From Trogon surrucura (lineage: Eukaryota; Chordata; Aves; Trogoniformes; Trogonidae), in contig CM036631.1 of assembly GCA_020746105.1 (NCBI GenBank), positions 12,710,558-12,774,557 of the forward strand: a stretch of DNA of 64,000 nucleotides, written 5' to 3'. A program made the translations under genes and the position numbers. Below, in pieces: positions 37,709 to 50,225 of the stretch (positions are counted from its first letter, which is position 1; every line of letters starts with the position of its first letter). The notes beneath the pieces were generated by a model that was given only the letters and a program-made list of their open reading frames with translations, did no database searches and was not told the DNA's origin.

Positions 37709-37722
37709 GTTTCCCCGGCAAC
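37709..37722 (+). promoter_or_regulatory. RFX X-box (second of pair)
   Basis: GTTTCCCCGGCAAC has the same architecture as the first site (left half, 2-base centre, perfect right half GGCAAC). It begins 22 bases after the first site begins, about two helical turns, so both would face the same side of the DNA. Confidence 0.6.
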
Positions 37723-38050
37723 GCGTTCCGGCGGGGGCCGGGGGAGCCGGGTACCCCCGGTCACTCCGCCGGGGCCGAGCCCCGGAACCCGCCCGCCACG
37801 GCCGCCGCTCCCCTGCGGTGTCAGCGCGCAAGAGAGTGCCGCAAGAGAGACACCCTCTTGGCGCCTGTAAGAAGCTGAAATCCCGAGAAACAAACCGCGC
37901 TACAGGGGCACTGGCGGGCTCCGTGCCCCTCCAGCCTGCGAGACCCTCCCTGACGGGGCGCAAAGGCGGGGTGCGCTCCCCTCCCGCCCCGCCGGCCCCC
38001 GCCAGGCACAGGGAGCCGGGCAGCGAGGGGGTTACATCTTCCCGGTAACA

Positions 38051-38830
38051 TCTGCCAGCTCTTTCAACTCAGACAAGAATTTCCCAGATGCTCCGTATTG
38101 CTTCTCTGCCTAGCGGAGAAGGGAATGGACACTAAAAGCCATTAGAAGAGCAAATCCGTGCATTTATTGAGATAAAACAATTAATTTCAGCCTTCTGTGA
38201 CTGTCTTATCACATCTTTCCCCAAAAGCAGCTTTGCTATATGGTTGTAAGTACCTCATAAATCATATTTAGCATCTTTTCCCCTTCCAGGAAAGAAGCTG
38301 AAGTGGTGGTACACTACACAAAGATAGAATCTAGGTTATTCTATCTGTTGCAGAGAGTCGACAATGCTAAAAATAATTATAAGATTATATAATACAGAAA
38401 ATTAGACTGACCCGTCTAAATTACACAGGCACTCATTTCTACCATGGTTGGGGTTTTTTTAGGCATTCAAAAACCCGCGCTGATGCAAAGCGGCAAACCA
38501 CTGCATATTCCACGTGATGAGCCAGAGCCAGTTTTTGGTGCAAGACACTGAGTTTGCAGTGTGCACCTCCTGCTCATGTGAGATACAACCCAAAAGCACA
38601 GCAACCACAATGCATCCTCTGGGAACACAAAACCAAGGCAATTCAATATCTGTGAAAAGATTTGGAAGCTGCTTGCCTAACTGCTTAATACCACATTAGT
38701 GCAGCTAAGCAGCTTCCTTTAAAAAAATGCAGTTAAGGAAAAAAAAAAAGAGAACCACAGGTATCTAAGCTTTACCACAATCAGACACATTAGCCATTCT
38801 GACTTCGTGCCTGAAAAGATTTGGAGAATC
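38051..38830. other. Unique non-coding sequence
   Basis: Right flank of CpG island 2. It turns abruptly AT-rich and contains no supported exon or repeat. Confidence 0.5.
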
Positions 38831-39190
38831 ATCCAGTAATTTCTGCAAACCCAGTCATTTGTTGTTAAAATCAAATCTGTCTATCACAAAGACAGCCAAG
38901 TCTTGATCTTGGGCATGCAGCAACGTGTGCCATTATACAACAGGAGATGATGTGCTGCTTCTTACAGCTAGGATACTTCACTTTGATAGTGACATTAAAA
39001 TTGCAACAATTAACTCTAATGAAATCGACAATTATGTCTTAATGCAATAACAGGCTGTAACACAATTAAGTAGAAGTTATCTGAGTGCTTTTTCCTAACA
39101 TGCACATTCAGGCCTGTACTTTGATCTATAATTTGGCAAGAACAAGAACAAATGCAAAACCAGCGGCTGGGAATTAGTACCGATAGCACT
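38830..39190. promoter_or_regulatory. Candidate conserved non-coding element
   Basis: About 360 bases hold many homeodomain-like AATTA/TAATT cores (for example 39005-39070), no repeat and no coding frame. It lies about 0.8 kb from CpG island 2, so it could be a proximal enhancer. This is judged on sequence texture alone. Confidence 0.2.
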
Positions 39191-39729
39191 GCACGCTTGG
39201 CTTTCTTCCTCCCTTTCTACCTTTGCTGCACAGTCAATGCTCTCATGAGGCCAGTTTCTTACTTCTGTAAACAAGCAGTTTCCAGCTATCTTGCATCAAG
39301 AGTAAAACATCTCCAAGACTAGAAATCTTTTAAGATGCAAAGTCAGAGCTTAGCACTACCTGGTTTACCAAAAGTCAGTAACAGGAGTCTCAGACCAAGG
39401 CACAAGTAGCTGTGGCACCAAAATGCCTTCTGCTACCATGGCATAGAAAAGCCTCGTTAGCAGTTTTGCTCACAGCAGCATTCGTACGTGGTCATTGTTC
39501 CCCAGTGAACCCAAACAAAGCATTTAAAAGGACTTAGCCAAGGCAGCAGGGAAGTCTGAAGCAGAGCGCAGGCTTAAGACAAACCTCTGTTCCTCAGTGC
39601 AGTCCCTTAAGATCCCACAGTCTTTGTGCTGACCAAGAAGAAGTAAAGACATTTAAGAGCAGAGTCAGCTTTAAGTAGAAGAGGGTTGGCTTGATGCATG
39701 GGAATGTGCATTGTCTCTTTCAAAGAGTA
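39191..39729. other. Unique non-coding sequence
   Basis: No gene or repeat is recognised between the candidate element and the CR1 insertion. Confidence 0.5.
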
Positions 39730-40040
39730 AAGGGGAGACTCGAGGATGGAGCCAGGCTCTTCTCGGTGACAACCAATGATAGGACAAGGGGTAATGGGCT
39801 GAAACTGGAACATAAGAGGTTCCGCTTAAACTCGAGAAGAAACTTCTTCTCAGTGAGGGTGACGGAACACTGGAACAGGCTGCCCAGAGAGGTTGTGGAG
39901 TCTCCTTCTCTGGAGACATTCAAGACCTGCCTGGACACGTTCCTGTGTAGGATAATCTAGGCATTCCTGCTCTGGCAGGGGGATTGGACTTGATGATCTT
40001 TCAAGGTCCCTTCCAATCCCTAACATTCTGTGATTCTGTG
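39730..40040 (+). mobile_element. CR1 LINE 3' end, sense orientation, 5'-truncated
   Basis: The segment carries the C-terminal end of the CR1 ORF2 and its short 3' untranslated region. The open frame (39691-39960, including flank) contains the recognisable [19 protein letters not shown] and stops with TAG at 39958-39960. It is followed by GGACTTGATGATCTTTCAAG, GTCCCTTCCAATCCC, and a tail of two ATTCTGTG repeats (40025-40040). The intact terminal frame and clear tail suggest a younger copy than the other CR1 pieces here. The severe 5' truncation means it cannot transpose. CR1 insertions normally lack clear target-site duplications, and none is obvious. Confidence 0.93.
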
Positions 40041-43000
40041 ACTCATAACAGTCACAAACATGAACAACGTATTTGTCCAGATTCTCAGGATACTTAACTT
40101 TTTTTTTCTTTAAGAATGTCTTCTTGTTAAAGAAGATCCACTTTCCTATAAAGGCATCCTACTTCTAGGTTTATGGAAGAAAGCGTGAAACCCACAAGCT
40201 GTGAAATGTTTAAAAGTCTTGGAACAAAAAGTATCTGAGCTAATTTTTAAATTTGTTTTGAAAAATCCTTACTGTTGAAGTGTAAATTCTCATGCCCACC
40301 AATACCGCAGTTCAGCACTAAATCACAGTATCTGCCATCTAGAGGCACAGTCCAAGAATAATTACGGGCTCACAATTTCCACTGACAGAAAAGAAAGCAA
40401 GGACAACGAGTAACAAAAGGGCTAGATCCATTTAGTTTGTTTTCTTACAGACACAAAGACGTGTCTGTTATTTCATACCCATGTGAGTTCTGCTTCACAC
40501 TGATTTCTAGGAGCAAAATGGGGAACCAGAAAGGAAAATTGAGTCCCATCCGTACAGCCATGGCTCTAAGCTTAGCTGTGTGTCTCCTAAGTCAAATAGC
40601 CACAGAGTCTTTGTCATTTCCAGGGTGACAAGCTCAAAAGACATAGCTATCAATCAGAAATGGCTCCAGTTTGTTTCTAAGCACTTGCATCATGCATTTT
40701 GAAATAACCAGAGGCTCTACCATGGACCACCAGCAACCATTCAGTGCCACAGCTCAGACAGCACTGCTGGTTTGGGAGATGGGTGTTCACATTTACAGTC
40801 ACCTGCCACTCAGTGCATTCCGGGGTCAGAGCCAGCACATGACCAACAAGGGCAGAAGAAATAGATAAATAGTTTGCCTCTCTCATATTAGGCTTGATCC
40901 CATTTAAAAAAAAAAGTTACTGCCTCCTCTCCTTGGCTTGAAATGGTTGCGGTAATGAGGATGCATATTTTCTACCCTTCACTAGCATATCTGATAGCAG
41001 CTTTTTGTGGTGATGACTCCGTCCAGTAAAATCCTCTTTCTCTTTGAATTGGATGCCAAGAGGTTGATTCTTGGCATGGCTGAGTTATTTCTTTAACCCA
41101 ACAACAAAGTCTTGTATATGTGAATACAGATAAATAAATGAGTATGTTTGCATTGCTCTTTTAATATCAGACTTGATTATCTGAGTGGAAAAATGGGTGG
41201 TGAAATATTCTTGGCTGCTTCTCACACTGTTCCCTTTGCATCTTCTACTAGCTGCTGTCAGAAAAATTAGTGGACTAGTCAGACCTCTACCCTGACCTGA
41301 AACAACCTTAAACCTTTAGAAATCAGGACTCCTGAAGCTTCTATTTTGAGCGCTATCTTTGTCCTTTTTAAACAACCAAAGCGCACACACACACAGAAGT
41401 GGAGGTACTAAATATTGATAAAAATCCATTCCCCATTAGAAAAAAAAATAATTCACTGTAGTTAACATGTACAGAGGGATGCAGAACGGAGGGAAGGAGC
41501 AAAGCTATTCCACTAGTTCCTGTATTTCCACAAATTCTTTCCCATAGATTCTGTCTCAAAGCCAAGACACTATTTTTGTATTTAGCCCATAAAAGAGAAA
41601 ACTGTAAACATAATACAAAGCGCACACGCACACACCCATAACTGCAGGAATACAGAATTCCTCCCAAAGTAGGATGATGCTGTGATGTAACAACCGTGGG
41701 CAGCACTCGAGCACAGCAGAGGTGGGTTTGGGCGGTGTGCAGGCAGCACCTACTCAGTGCTCAGAGACCTGCCATGAAGTCTCCCAGAGAACCAGCCCAG
41801 AGAAATGCTGACACACCCCGACTGATCTGAACGTCCTGACAAGTGCTGTTATTAATCTTTACACGGCAAAGCCATTTTCTGAGAGTATTCAGTATTAACC
41901 TTGGATCTCATCCCATTTGTGCATCTCAAGTAGCCAGTCATCTCATTTATGGGCAAGTGAGAGCACTGGCACTCAGCAACGAGTTCAAAGTTAATCAGAA
42001 AGCCAGTGACCAGGTCAAGAACATAAGACCTATAAAAGCGTTCCCAGATGATTTTTAGCACCAGCTGCAAGCAAGCACTAAAAGCTTCCCTTTGAAGTAT
42101 TGTGAAATTCTCTTGGACTTTAGCCCTGCTTACATTGTGCTGAAATTGTAAGCATTTTAAGGACTAAAATTTAGCATTTGTTTTCCATGTATCCACCTAG
42201 ATCTTGGATCGTTTAATTCAATAACCTCAAGAATTAGGAATAGGCACATATTTCAGATTACATTCTTCTAACCTCTGAACTTAGACCTTCAGAAAACAAT
42301 TCCTATGTGTATAATAAGTCAGTGTCAGGGTGATAAAAAGTAGAATTGTAACAAGTTTGTGTTTGGCTCTTGCCGTAGTAGAATTTACACACAGTTACAA
42401 TTCTCAAAGAGGAATCAACATGCACAGTCAAAACACACAAAATATCACGTTAACAATTACTAAGAACCTGAAGTTACTGTGGTGTTATACCTGTAAAAAA
42501 TGAATGCAGAATTTTTTATATGAAGGCACAAGTGGTAGTTAGGCTGTCTTAAAATTAATAAATATGTTTAAAATATCACTTCAACTTTTTTCCTTTTATT
42601 TAACAGAAGAATACTATTTTAATAGAATCCTGGCAGCCTGACAAGTGCTATTCAGCATATTTTTTCCTTTAGAAGAAAAGGGTACAACTAAAGAAAAATC
42701 AACTTTTCTCTATTTCAGTAACTTTATTTTTGTGCTCCATCAGAGCCTTTCAAGGAGAAAAGATATTTTATTTTTAACTAGTTGTAGCTGAATACTTCTC
42801 GCGGTACCTTAGATAAGTCACCATTCAGATCAGTAACCTCAAGATGGCGATATTTCTCCCTTTTTAGAAGCTGGGCTGACACTTGGTGTAACTGAAGCAT
42901 TGTCCTTCGTTCTGAAGGCAACAAAGAGGAATTTCTTTTCTCTTTGAGCACGTTAAGTGAACCTCGAGCAGAAAGTCACATTATTTTCAGTTATTCGAGA

Positions 43001-46000
43001 GCTTTCTGAAGCATTTCTTCTCCCTTCTTTTTTTTTTTTTTTTTAGCAATTTCATCCATAGATCTTTAATTATCGTACTGAAAAAGGTTCACAGAACAAA
43101 ATCAAGTCAGATACTTTTTCTGGTTCTATAGGAAAGCAATCTTTATGGGAGTTTAGCATTTCTATAATACGCAGGGTTGCAAACCTTATTGGATACTGAA
43201 GAAAAAAAAGATTATTATTAGATCTGGGGTAGGAGAGAACTGTTCCTGTGAACCTCTCCAAGCCACAGGCAAGCCAGAGCTCAAGAGTTGGGCAGGGAAG
43301 ATGAGTTCTTTACAGTGAGGGGTTTAGTTTGTGCATAAAAGATTTGCACTGACAAAGGGTGACAACACTGACAGGCTGTGGTCTGTAGCATTCAGGGACA
43401 AACCATAAGATTGAGTCAAATTTGTGCAAAAGAGATATGAAAAAAATCTCGGTTTAGTTAAAAGCCTTACTTTGAGGTGGGTCCTACTGTGAGCAGTGAG
43501 CATTACGTACCTAGCTTTGGGCATATGAGATGCAGAGTAGTTTTCTCCAGAAGCTGATTCAGCTGGAACTCAAGTGCTGGAAAGTTAGAATTTTGGAGTT
43601 TCCAAGGTCTGTTTGTAAACCTGGTATCTGTTTGCATGTTGTTCCTGTTCCCTGTACAAGTGCTCACCACATCAAATATCCTCTAAAGGAATGGGCCCCC
43701 CTAGCTCCTCTGGATGTTTTTGCTCTTCCTCTGCGAGCAGTTGTCTTGTGGATTCACCGTGAACCTTTAAAACTGTGACAAGGCCATCATTTGCATTAGA
43801 AGCTAAGAAAATTTACTCAAGCTGCCACCAGACAGTACAGTTTTATAGCTGTTATTTCTAGATGCCCTTAAGAGGCACGCAGTCAAGGAAGTCTGTTGTC
43901 TGATCATCTTTTCTGTTGCCTGTGACAGTTTCACAGCTTTTCTTAGCTCAAGTCTAGCATCGCCATAGGCCATCTTCCTTGTTTTAAAACAGTGTGCCAC
44001 ACTGTATAAGCTTTCAGGTGCTTTCATGTATGTGGTGCTATTCAGATGCTTTCTGGTATAAAGTGTCAGGCTCTCTGCCTTCACTTGAGTGTTTCTAGTT
44101 CATACTAGTAAAAATGCCTTCGAGTCCTGAAGAGAATTAGGAGCCTGCCTTAGCTAAAGAGGTTTTTGCTTAAGGTTTGAGCACATTGCTCTTAATAATG
44201 TGACTGTGAACTGTTTGAAGAAAGCAAGCAGCTGAAGAATGCTTATAATGGAGTAAGACCCTGTTGGAAAAGGCCACTTGGGACTAACACCATGTCAGCA
44301 ATTCTTAGTGTGTTTAAGGACCTGATAAAATACTTGGCAGGACCAAGACAAAGAAGCCAAAAGACAGAAGCTTTGCTCGTTCAGTTGTAACTCACTTGTC
44401 TCTTCAGAGCCACTCACAACAGCACCCAGGCAAGCTTCGCTCGGGTGACGTTGCCGTCGTGTTGGGCTATGGGCAAAACAAAGAGAGCAGCGGTGCTCGA
44501 TTCACACAGTTGATATTTTTATAATAGCAGTAGGAAGGTACAAAATGTAGGTTAATAGACACAACCGGTTGATTCAGAAAATTGAGCAAGGCAATGATCA
44601 AGGGCTGCTTTAGGACTATTAGCTACAACCTGGATTCATCCCACCTACATTTATGTGGCTCAAGGGATCTGAGTCAGGGAATAGTTCTTAGGTGGATGAA
44701 GTTGGCCCTTGAGCTATACATAGAGATGTATACATAGAGATGTATGCTAAGCATCCCAAACTCCTGGTGAGGTCAATGAAGACTGAAGATTCTCCTCACC
44801 TAACTAGTGTAAACCCATGGAAAAGAAGAAACAAAAGTCCTTGTGAGATGGAAAACATCCCGACACTGAGCAGTCGTTTAGGCTGTAGGCAATCAGTACT
44901 ACTTAGATATTCCACTATGGATCTGCTTATGGTACTGAATGTAATTATATCACCCAAATCACTACAATTAGACCTGAATTTTACCAAAATAAGACCAAGT
45001 CTTGTGTTTCCTGGTTCCTTAGCTGTATAGTCTTGTTTTGACTCTTACTGCTACCAATTCAGACTCACATGAAGTTTAAACATCTTTAGATATCATGAAG
45101 TTAAAAACCTCAAACCACGAAGACAACAAAACCCAAAATACAGCAATAAAAAAAAATTCCAAACATTGGATATGGTGTTTTCGTATTCAACAGAACACGA
45201 ATCTAGGACAACGGGGAATGACAGGAAAGGAGCCATGTTGTTGAGATGTGGGCAGCAGGCATTTCTCCTGGGTAAAGGCTGCCTGGTTAGTAATGCTTAT
45301 TTCCTCACGTCACCCAGCGCTTCTCCCACTTTGCTCGTAGGCATCTCTTGACTCCTTTTGTCTAGGAAACTGTAACTGCCTTCCCTCCCGTTTCCTGCCT
45401 CCCAAATGTTTCTCCCTCTCTGGTGGGCTTATAAACTCTAGGCACAATAATGGACTTTGTAAGAATATGGACAAAAGCTGTTTCTAATTTGATGCCTGCC
45501 AATCGACAAAAGAACCGTTCTTGAAAAATGTAGACAGAAGGAAGTCCTCTTTTGGAGGAGATGCTATAGAGAAAGTACAATAACAATGAAGAGTCAGTTA
45601 CCCAAGAGTGCAATTTAGAGAAACATCACTGGTAAAGTCGTTTTAATTAGTGTATTTGTTATATCTGTTGCTGTGCTTATACTGCAGATGTGCTTTCTGC
45701 CACATAGTGTCTCACAGCAACACACAGGGACTGGACCCAGAGAGTCTATGTTTTTGAAAACAAACCAAACAAAATCAACACGAAGTTTGCAACATCTGAG
45801 CTTGAGCCCTGGGGGCCTAGTTGTAAGTCTCTATGGAACACTTGAAGTGGAGATAGCTAAGGAATGAAGATCAAATAAGAGCTTGCCAGGAAAGAGAGCC
45901 CTTTACATAATCTGAAAAAAACCACCAAACCCACAAAACCAAACATGCTTCTCCAGCCCAGTGCAAGCAACAATGTCCACTGTGAAGCATGGAAAAGCAG

Positions 46001-46020
46001 AGAGCTTGTGGTCATGACCT
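40041..46020. other. Unique AT-rich non-coding sequence
   Basis: No supported gene. It contains short CA runs near 41385 and 41630, poly(T) of about 18 near 43028, a small CpG pocket at about 44430-44470 and a 14-bp exact tandem duplication at 44717-44744. Confidence 0.5.
44717..44744 (+). repeat. Exact 14-bp tandem duplication
   Basis: TACATAGAGATGTA occurs twice without spacer. Each unit is itself palindromic at its ends (TACAT...ATGTA). It is probably a recent replication slip. Confidence 0.85.
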
Positions 46021-46029
46021 GAGGCATCT

Positions 46030-46380
46030 GATGAGGAATCACCTCCTTCAGAGCTGGATCCAGAACTCCAGGTGCTGCCTCACCAGTGCTAGGAAGTAGG
46101 TCTGGTCTGCTTGGGTCCATTCCTTCTAATGAAGCCCAGAGCACACTATGCTTTATTTGCAATGAGAGCAAAATATTACCATAGCTTCTTGTCATCAGAA
46201 TTGATGTTCAGCTTACAGAGACTGGAGCAGACCAGTCTTTCCTGTAAAATATCCAAGGAGTAGGTGAGCATGTGATATGATGTGCCCTGAATGATGTGTG
46301 ATTTGAATCCATTTCCCATGTAGCCCAACCACCAGCACCAGCTGGTGTCTGGCCCAGGACCTGCATCCAGAATATTTGAA
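46030..46380 (-). mobile_element. Diverged CR1 LINE fragment (antisense)
   Basis: The plus strand contains GGATCCAGAACTCCAGGTGC, TGCCTCACCAGTGCTAGGAA, CCTTCTAATGAAGCCCAGAG and, further on, CACCAGCTGGTGTCTGG with CCCAGGACCTGC. These follow, in order, the complement of the CR1 ORF2 region upstream of the 3' end (gaactccaggtgtggcctcaccag, ctaatgcagcccaggatg, ccccaggtgcaggac). Divergence is high and both boundaries are approximate. Confidence 0.7.
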
Positions 46381-49300
46381 ATCGTCATCATCTTATGTAA
46401 GGACAGCGGTATCTCATGGCTACTCTGTATGCTGAGGAAAGGCAGGCACTCAGCTGCTCAGGAAGCAAGGCCAGAGCTCAATTTACCCAGCTCATATATG
46501 CTCTTGAAATACTGCCCTATGGTTAATAGGCTTATGCCAACAGAACCGAATCCTGTTTGCTCTTTACACAGGGCATTTCCCACACCTCTTGGCTAAATGC
46601 TCACTCATTCTTCCACCTCCTTTGCTTTAGGCTCCAGCCAACTGTCATCCCCTGGGAGCCAAACATTTACTGCAGAAAAAAAACCCAACACATGACAACG
46701 AACCTCTCTCGGTGCTTCTGTCAAGGCAACTGCTGCCTTTCAAGCTGATTTCACTGACTAATTAAGCATGGAGACACACCAGACTGCCAACACTGAATGG
46801 TGGCTGCAGCATCCATCACTCCAGCAGGATTCAGTCTAACAGGCTGAAAGCTGCAGCTCAAGAGCCCAGAACAGCTTGTGCACTGGAATGGAAAACCTGT
46901 TGTTTACTGTGCTCTAAAATTCCCCAAGTAAAAAAGAGAAGGGAAAAAAAACAAACCACAAACAAACAAAAACCCTACCTTCTCCAGCCTTGTAAACATT
47001 AATTATGAATTACCAAGAGAGAAAAAAAACACCTGCTCCCCTTTTATCATTAACATTTTATGTATTATACCTTTCAGTTTCTTTCCAGACATTAAAGCTT
47101 CCAAGGTCCTTCAGAGACTGTGTTCATACCATAACCCAAACAGAAGTTATACCCCAAAGATCAAGCTCCAATGAAAGTTTACTTACAGAGTAGGTTTGCC
47201 TTTTCTTCCTTCTCTTCATCTAAAGAAGGGCTCAGTTACTCAGCTACTTCCCAAGAAATAGTATTTGCCTTAACTAGTTTAGCTGTGACTAATTTAAGGA
47301 GGGTGTTAAAGCAGGGTCAGCTCTACCAGCATTTAACTGCAGACCAGTCCTGCAATAAACATCTGTGTTACTGTAGAATGATGGGAGGAGGCAGATACTC
47401 AGCTGCTCTATATTGCTGTTTGCCTAGAAAACACTGAAATCAGGGCTGCGCGACATTGGAAATCTGATTGTTTTCTTAATCAAGAGCAATAACATTTGGA
47501 CATTTCATATCTTTTTATCCTAATTTAGGAACACCTCAAATCACGTGCTTTAAGGTCTGCCAGGTCAGAAACACATTTGATTGCTGTGGTGAGCCAGGCC
47601 TGCGTCTTTATTGCTACAACACTGAAACCTATTTCAATCACCTGCCTGGTTACACCAGCTGTGTTTCACAAATTGTTATCTCTATTTTGATGTTCTAGTT
47701 GGAGCATGAACAGATATGCTTCAGCTCCTCATGCTTCCCTCTGCTGACATATGCCTAAATGCATTTGTTTTATAGCCAAGGACAAAAGTATTGGGATAGC
47801 TTTACTGTTGAATTTATCAAATTTTCATTACTGTCAAATCAGGTTTTGCCAGCTTAGGTTTATTGAACTTGATGAGCAAATGGTTCATTTTCAATTAAAA
47901 AAAGGATCATTTCCATGGCTGTCTGCAATGCTTAATGCAAATGAAGTAGCACCCACAGGTTGCTGTATGGAGAAAATGAGTTAAATTTCACCAATGATAG
48001 ACAGTAACCAGCAATCCTCTGGTAAACAAAACCACTTCTCTGTCACTAACAGAACACGGCAGAGTATTGCTCTAACCCTGAACTATTTGTTTATTTAAGC
48101 TTGCAGAGCTGATAGCAGAATTTAAGCATACGAATCCTCATGCTTAAATGGGTAATTACTTGAGCTAAACGCTGCGAGACACAAAGGCACGGTGCTGTCA
48201 GCTGCCAAGCAGGGATGGCTGGTCAGGAACTGGTCCTCCTGGCCCATGGGAGCGTCCATGCCCGCAGGTGTTCTTGAGACACGCTCGGCCTGGGTACCTC
48301 TCCCCTTTGCCATAGTCTAGGGGCAGTCTGGTGTAACAGCCTTGTAAATATTAGATGTTTCCTGGCACTTTTCTCCCCACTGAACAAGAGAAGCATTCTG
48401 AAGAACTCTGATCCCGGCAGAAAAGATGGGGCAACCTTTTTTTAATTTCCTCCTAGCATTCGAACACAGAGCAAGACAATTCACTTTTTTTTCTGTTTTG
48501 GGGCTTGGTTCCCACATTTCTCCCTCTTGTTAGAGCTCTCCTGTGAGGGATGGATGAAGTACGATATTCCCCATGCAACAGTCTCCGAAAGAGTTGCCAA
48601 ATATTCTTTCTTTTTCTCTTCTAACACTTCTCTTTCTACGCACTGTTTTAAACATGTGTCTATTCTGCTTTCTATATTAATGCAAACCATTCAGCTTTTT
48701 AACCAGTGATCAATATGGGAAATCCCAACATCTCCTCAGGATGCATCATTTTGTACCAGGGAAGCAATAATGGGAGGCCATAAATCCCATCTGCTCCTTT
48801 GGAGAGAGCAGGTTTTGGTCCTCCTCTATGCCCAGTCCTTTAAAAGACACATCCGATAAAAACAAGCAACTCTTCTGCCTACCCACCACACCATGATGCA
48901 TTCCCCTATTTTTTTTCTGTTATGCTCCACGCAGCTTCCGCTGGCAGGGGCAACATAATGCATGTGCTGCTTAACAGAAAGGCAATTCTTGCAGAAATCT
49001 TGCAGGCAATCACTTATTTCATCTGTATATGGCAGATGCGGTTAATCAAAGAGATTTAAGACAAATATATTTCTTTGACACGTGTTTGCGTGAGTGGGAA
49101 ATAATCATGGATGGAAGCATAATCCTGAAGACCTGGTCCTTCAGGGCTATGAGCAGTACTGTAATTCCTTTCCATCCAAACGTAGGGCTATTGAATTCCT
49201 CTGGAATTGCCCTGAAGAACAAAGTGAGTGCCTTCCTGGTCTGAAGCCAGGCTGCAAGTCAAAGGAGCAGAGGAGGAAAAGCATCTTTCCTTCTCCCAGA

Positions 49301-50120
49301 CAACAAGCTCTGCCTCCACTCCACCTCATGACTTACTTGCTGACTCTGGAAGAATCAGCTGAGAGAAAATGAGGACATGTAGGAACTTAAAAAGACCACA
49401 AAAGGAGAAAAATGTGTCTCGGAGACGCATTACCCAGCACTGCAGAATCCCTCTTTGTCCATACCAGTTGTGTTTCCTCTCCAACTCTGACAGGTTCAGT
49501 GTCTCTTTGTTTATGTCTGCAGAATTCTTTATTACCTACACAGAGGTTTCCAGGTAAGAGTCTTAGCAGCTTCAGTTATTATTTTGGTTGGAATTTTAGG
49601 AGCTATAGAGAGCAACATTTGTTTGCTCGAGGTGTGAATAGCTGCAAGAAAACTGCTAACTGAGACTTGCTCACATTTATTAGTCTCTAAATCATTTCAC
49701 TGTCTCATTAAAAGTACTAGGTTAGAACATGGCTTTGTATTTACTAATAGAGCTCCTTTCCTCTCAGAGGGATTACATCAGCAAATGCTAACATGCAGCT
49801 ACCTCTGGGGTGTTATTCCGTTGCCATAAAAGCCATGGAAACTCTAACAGTGCGAAGTGTGAAACCCAGTGAGAGCAGCAGAAGAGCTGTGCAGGCTCCG
49901 ACCAAGGGGCTGCCTGGCTCTGCGCCCTGCCTGCCGCACAAGCAGCACGTGGACACTCAGAGAAACGAACAAATAAGGCAAGAACATGCCTTAAAAAAAA
50001 CGGAGGCTTCTTTTTCCAGCCTTAAAGTATTTTCAGCTCAGGGCATTTCCTGAGTCAAATCACCTCCCGAATCCATACGAAAATCTTTTGCATCCACAGC
50101 TTGCTTTGGCACGCAGCTAC
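46381..50120. other. Unique non-coding sequence
   Basis: No supported gene. A-rich low-complexity sequence lies near 46935-46980. The part at 47740-47960 has enhancer-like TAAT and ATGCAAAT content. The part at 48170-48310 is GC-richer with no recognisable frame. Confidence 0.45.
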
Positions 50121-50139
50121 ACGTCTGTCGCCTGCTGTG

Positions 50140-50225
50140 CGAGAAACTGCTTCCCCTTCCTTGTTTTGATCGTGTCTCCCACCAGCTTCATTTGCTGACT
50201 CCTAGTTCTTGTACTAGAAAATAAT
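50140..50225 (-). mobile_element. Probable ancient CR1/L3-like fragment (antisense)
   Basis: GAGAAACTGCTTCCCCTTCC, TTGTTTTGATCGTGTCTCCC and ACCAGCTTCATTTGCTGACT followed by CCTAGTTCTTGTACTAG match, from memory, the complement of an old CR1/L3-type 3' region (gttttgaacctgccacc, agtttcatttgatgccccc, tagttcttgtgttatgag). The similarity ends near 50225. A repeat-library search is the deciding test. Confidence 0.45.

Larger units (their letters stand above)
37390..38050. promoter_or_regulatory. CpG island 2, probable promoter
   Basis: CpG-dense, GC-rich sequence spans about 660 bases with AT-rich DNA on the right. It contains two RFX X-boxes (37687-37722). Plausible donors exist on plus (GCGCCT/GTAAGAAG at 37867). 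A plus frame from the ATG inside the first X-box is open for 61 codons past that donor, but the ATG has a weak context and lies inside the factor site, so it is unlikely to be the start. Promoters with central X-boxes often belong to ciliary or RFX-dependent genes. Direction is unresolved and it may be bidirectional. Confidence 0.8.

Noticed and set aside
37469-38051. Overlapping frames on both strands in CpG island 2
   Set aside because: These show the same GC artefact. The ATG at 37693 sits inside an X-box with weak start context.
39691-39960. 89-codon plus-strand frame as a host gene
   Set aside because: The recognisable C-terminal CR1 ORF2 motif and the CR1 tail show it is a retrotransposon end.
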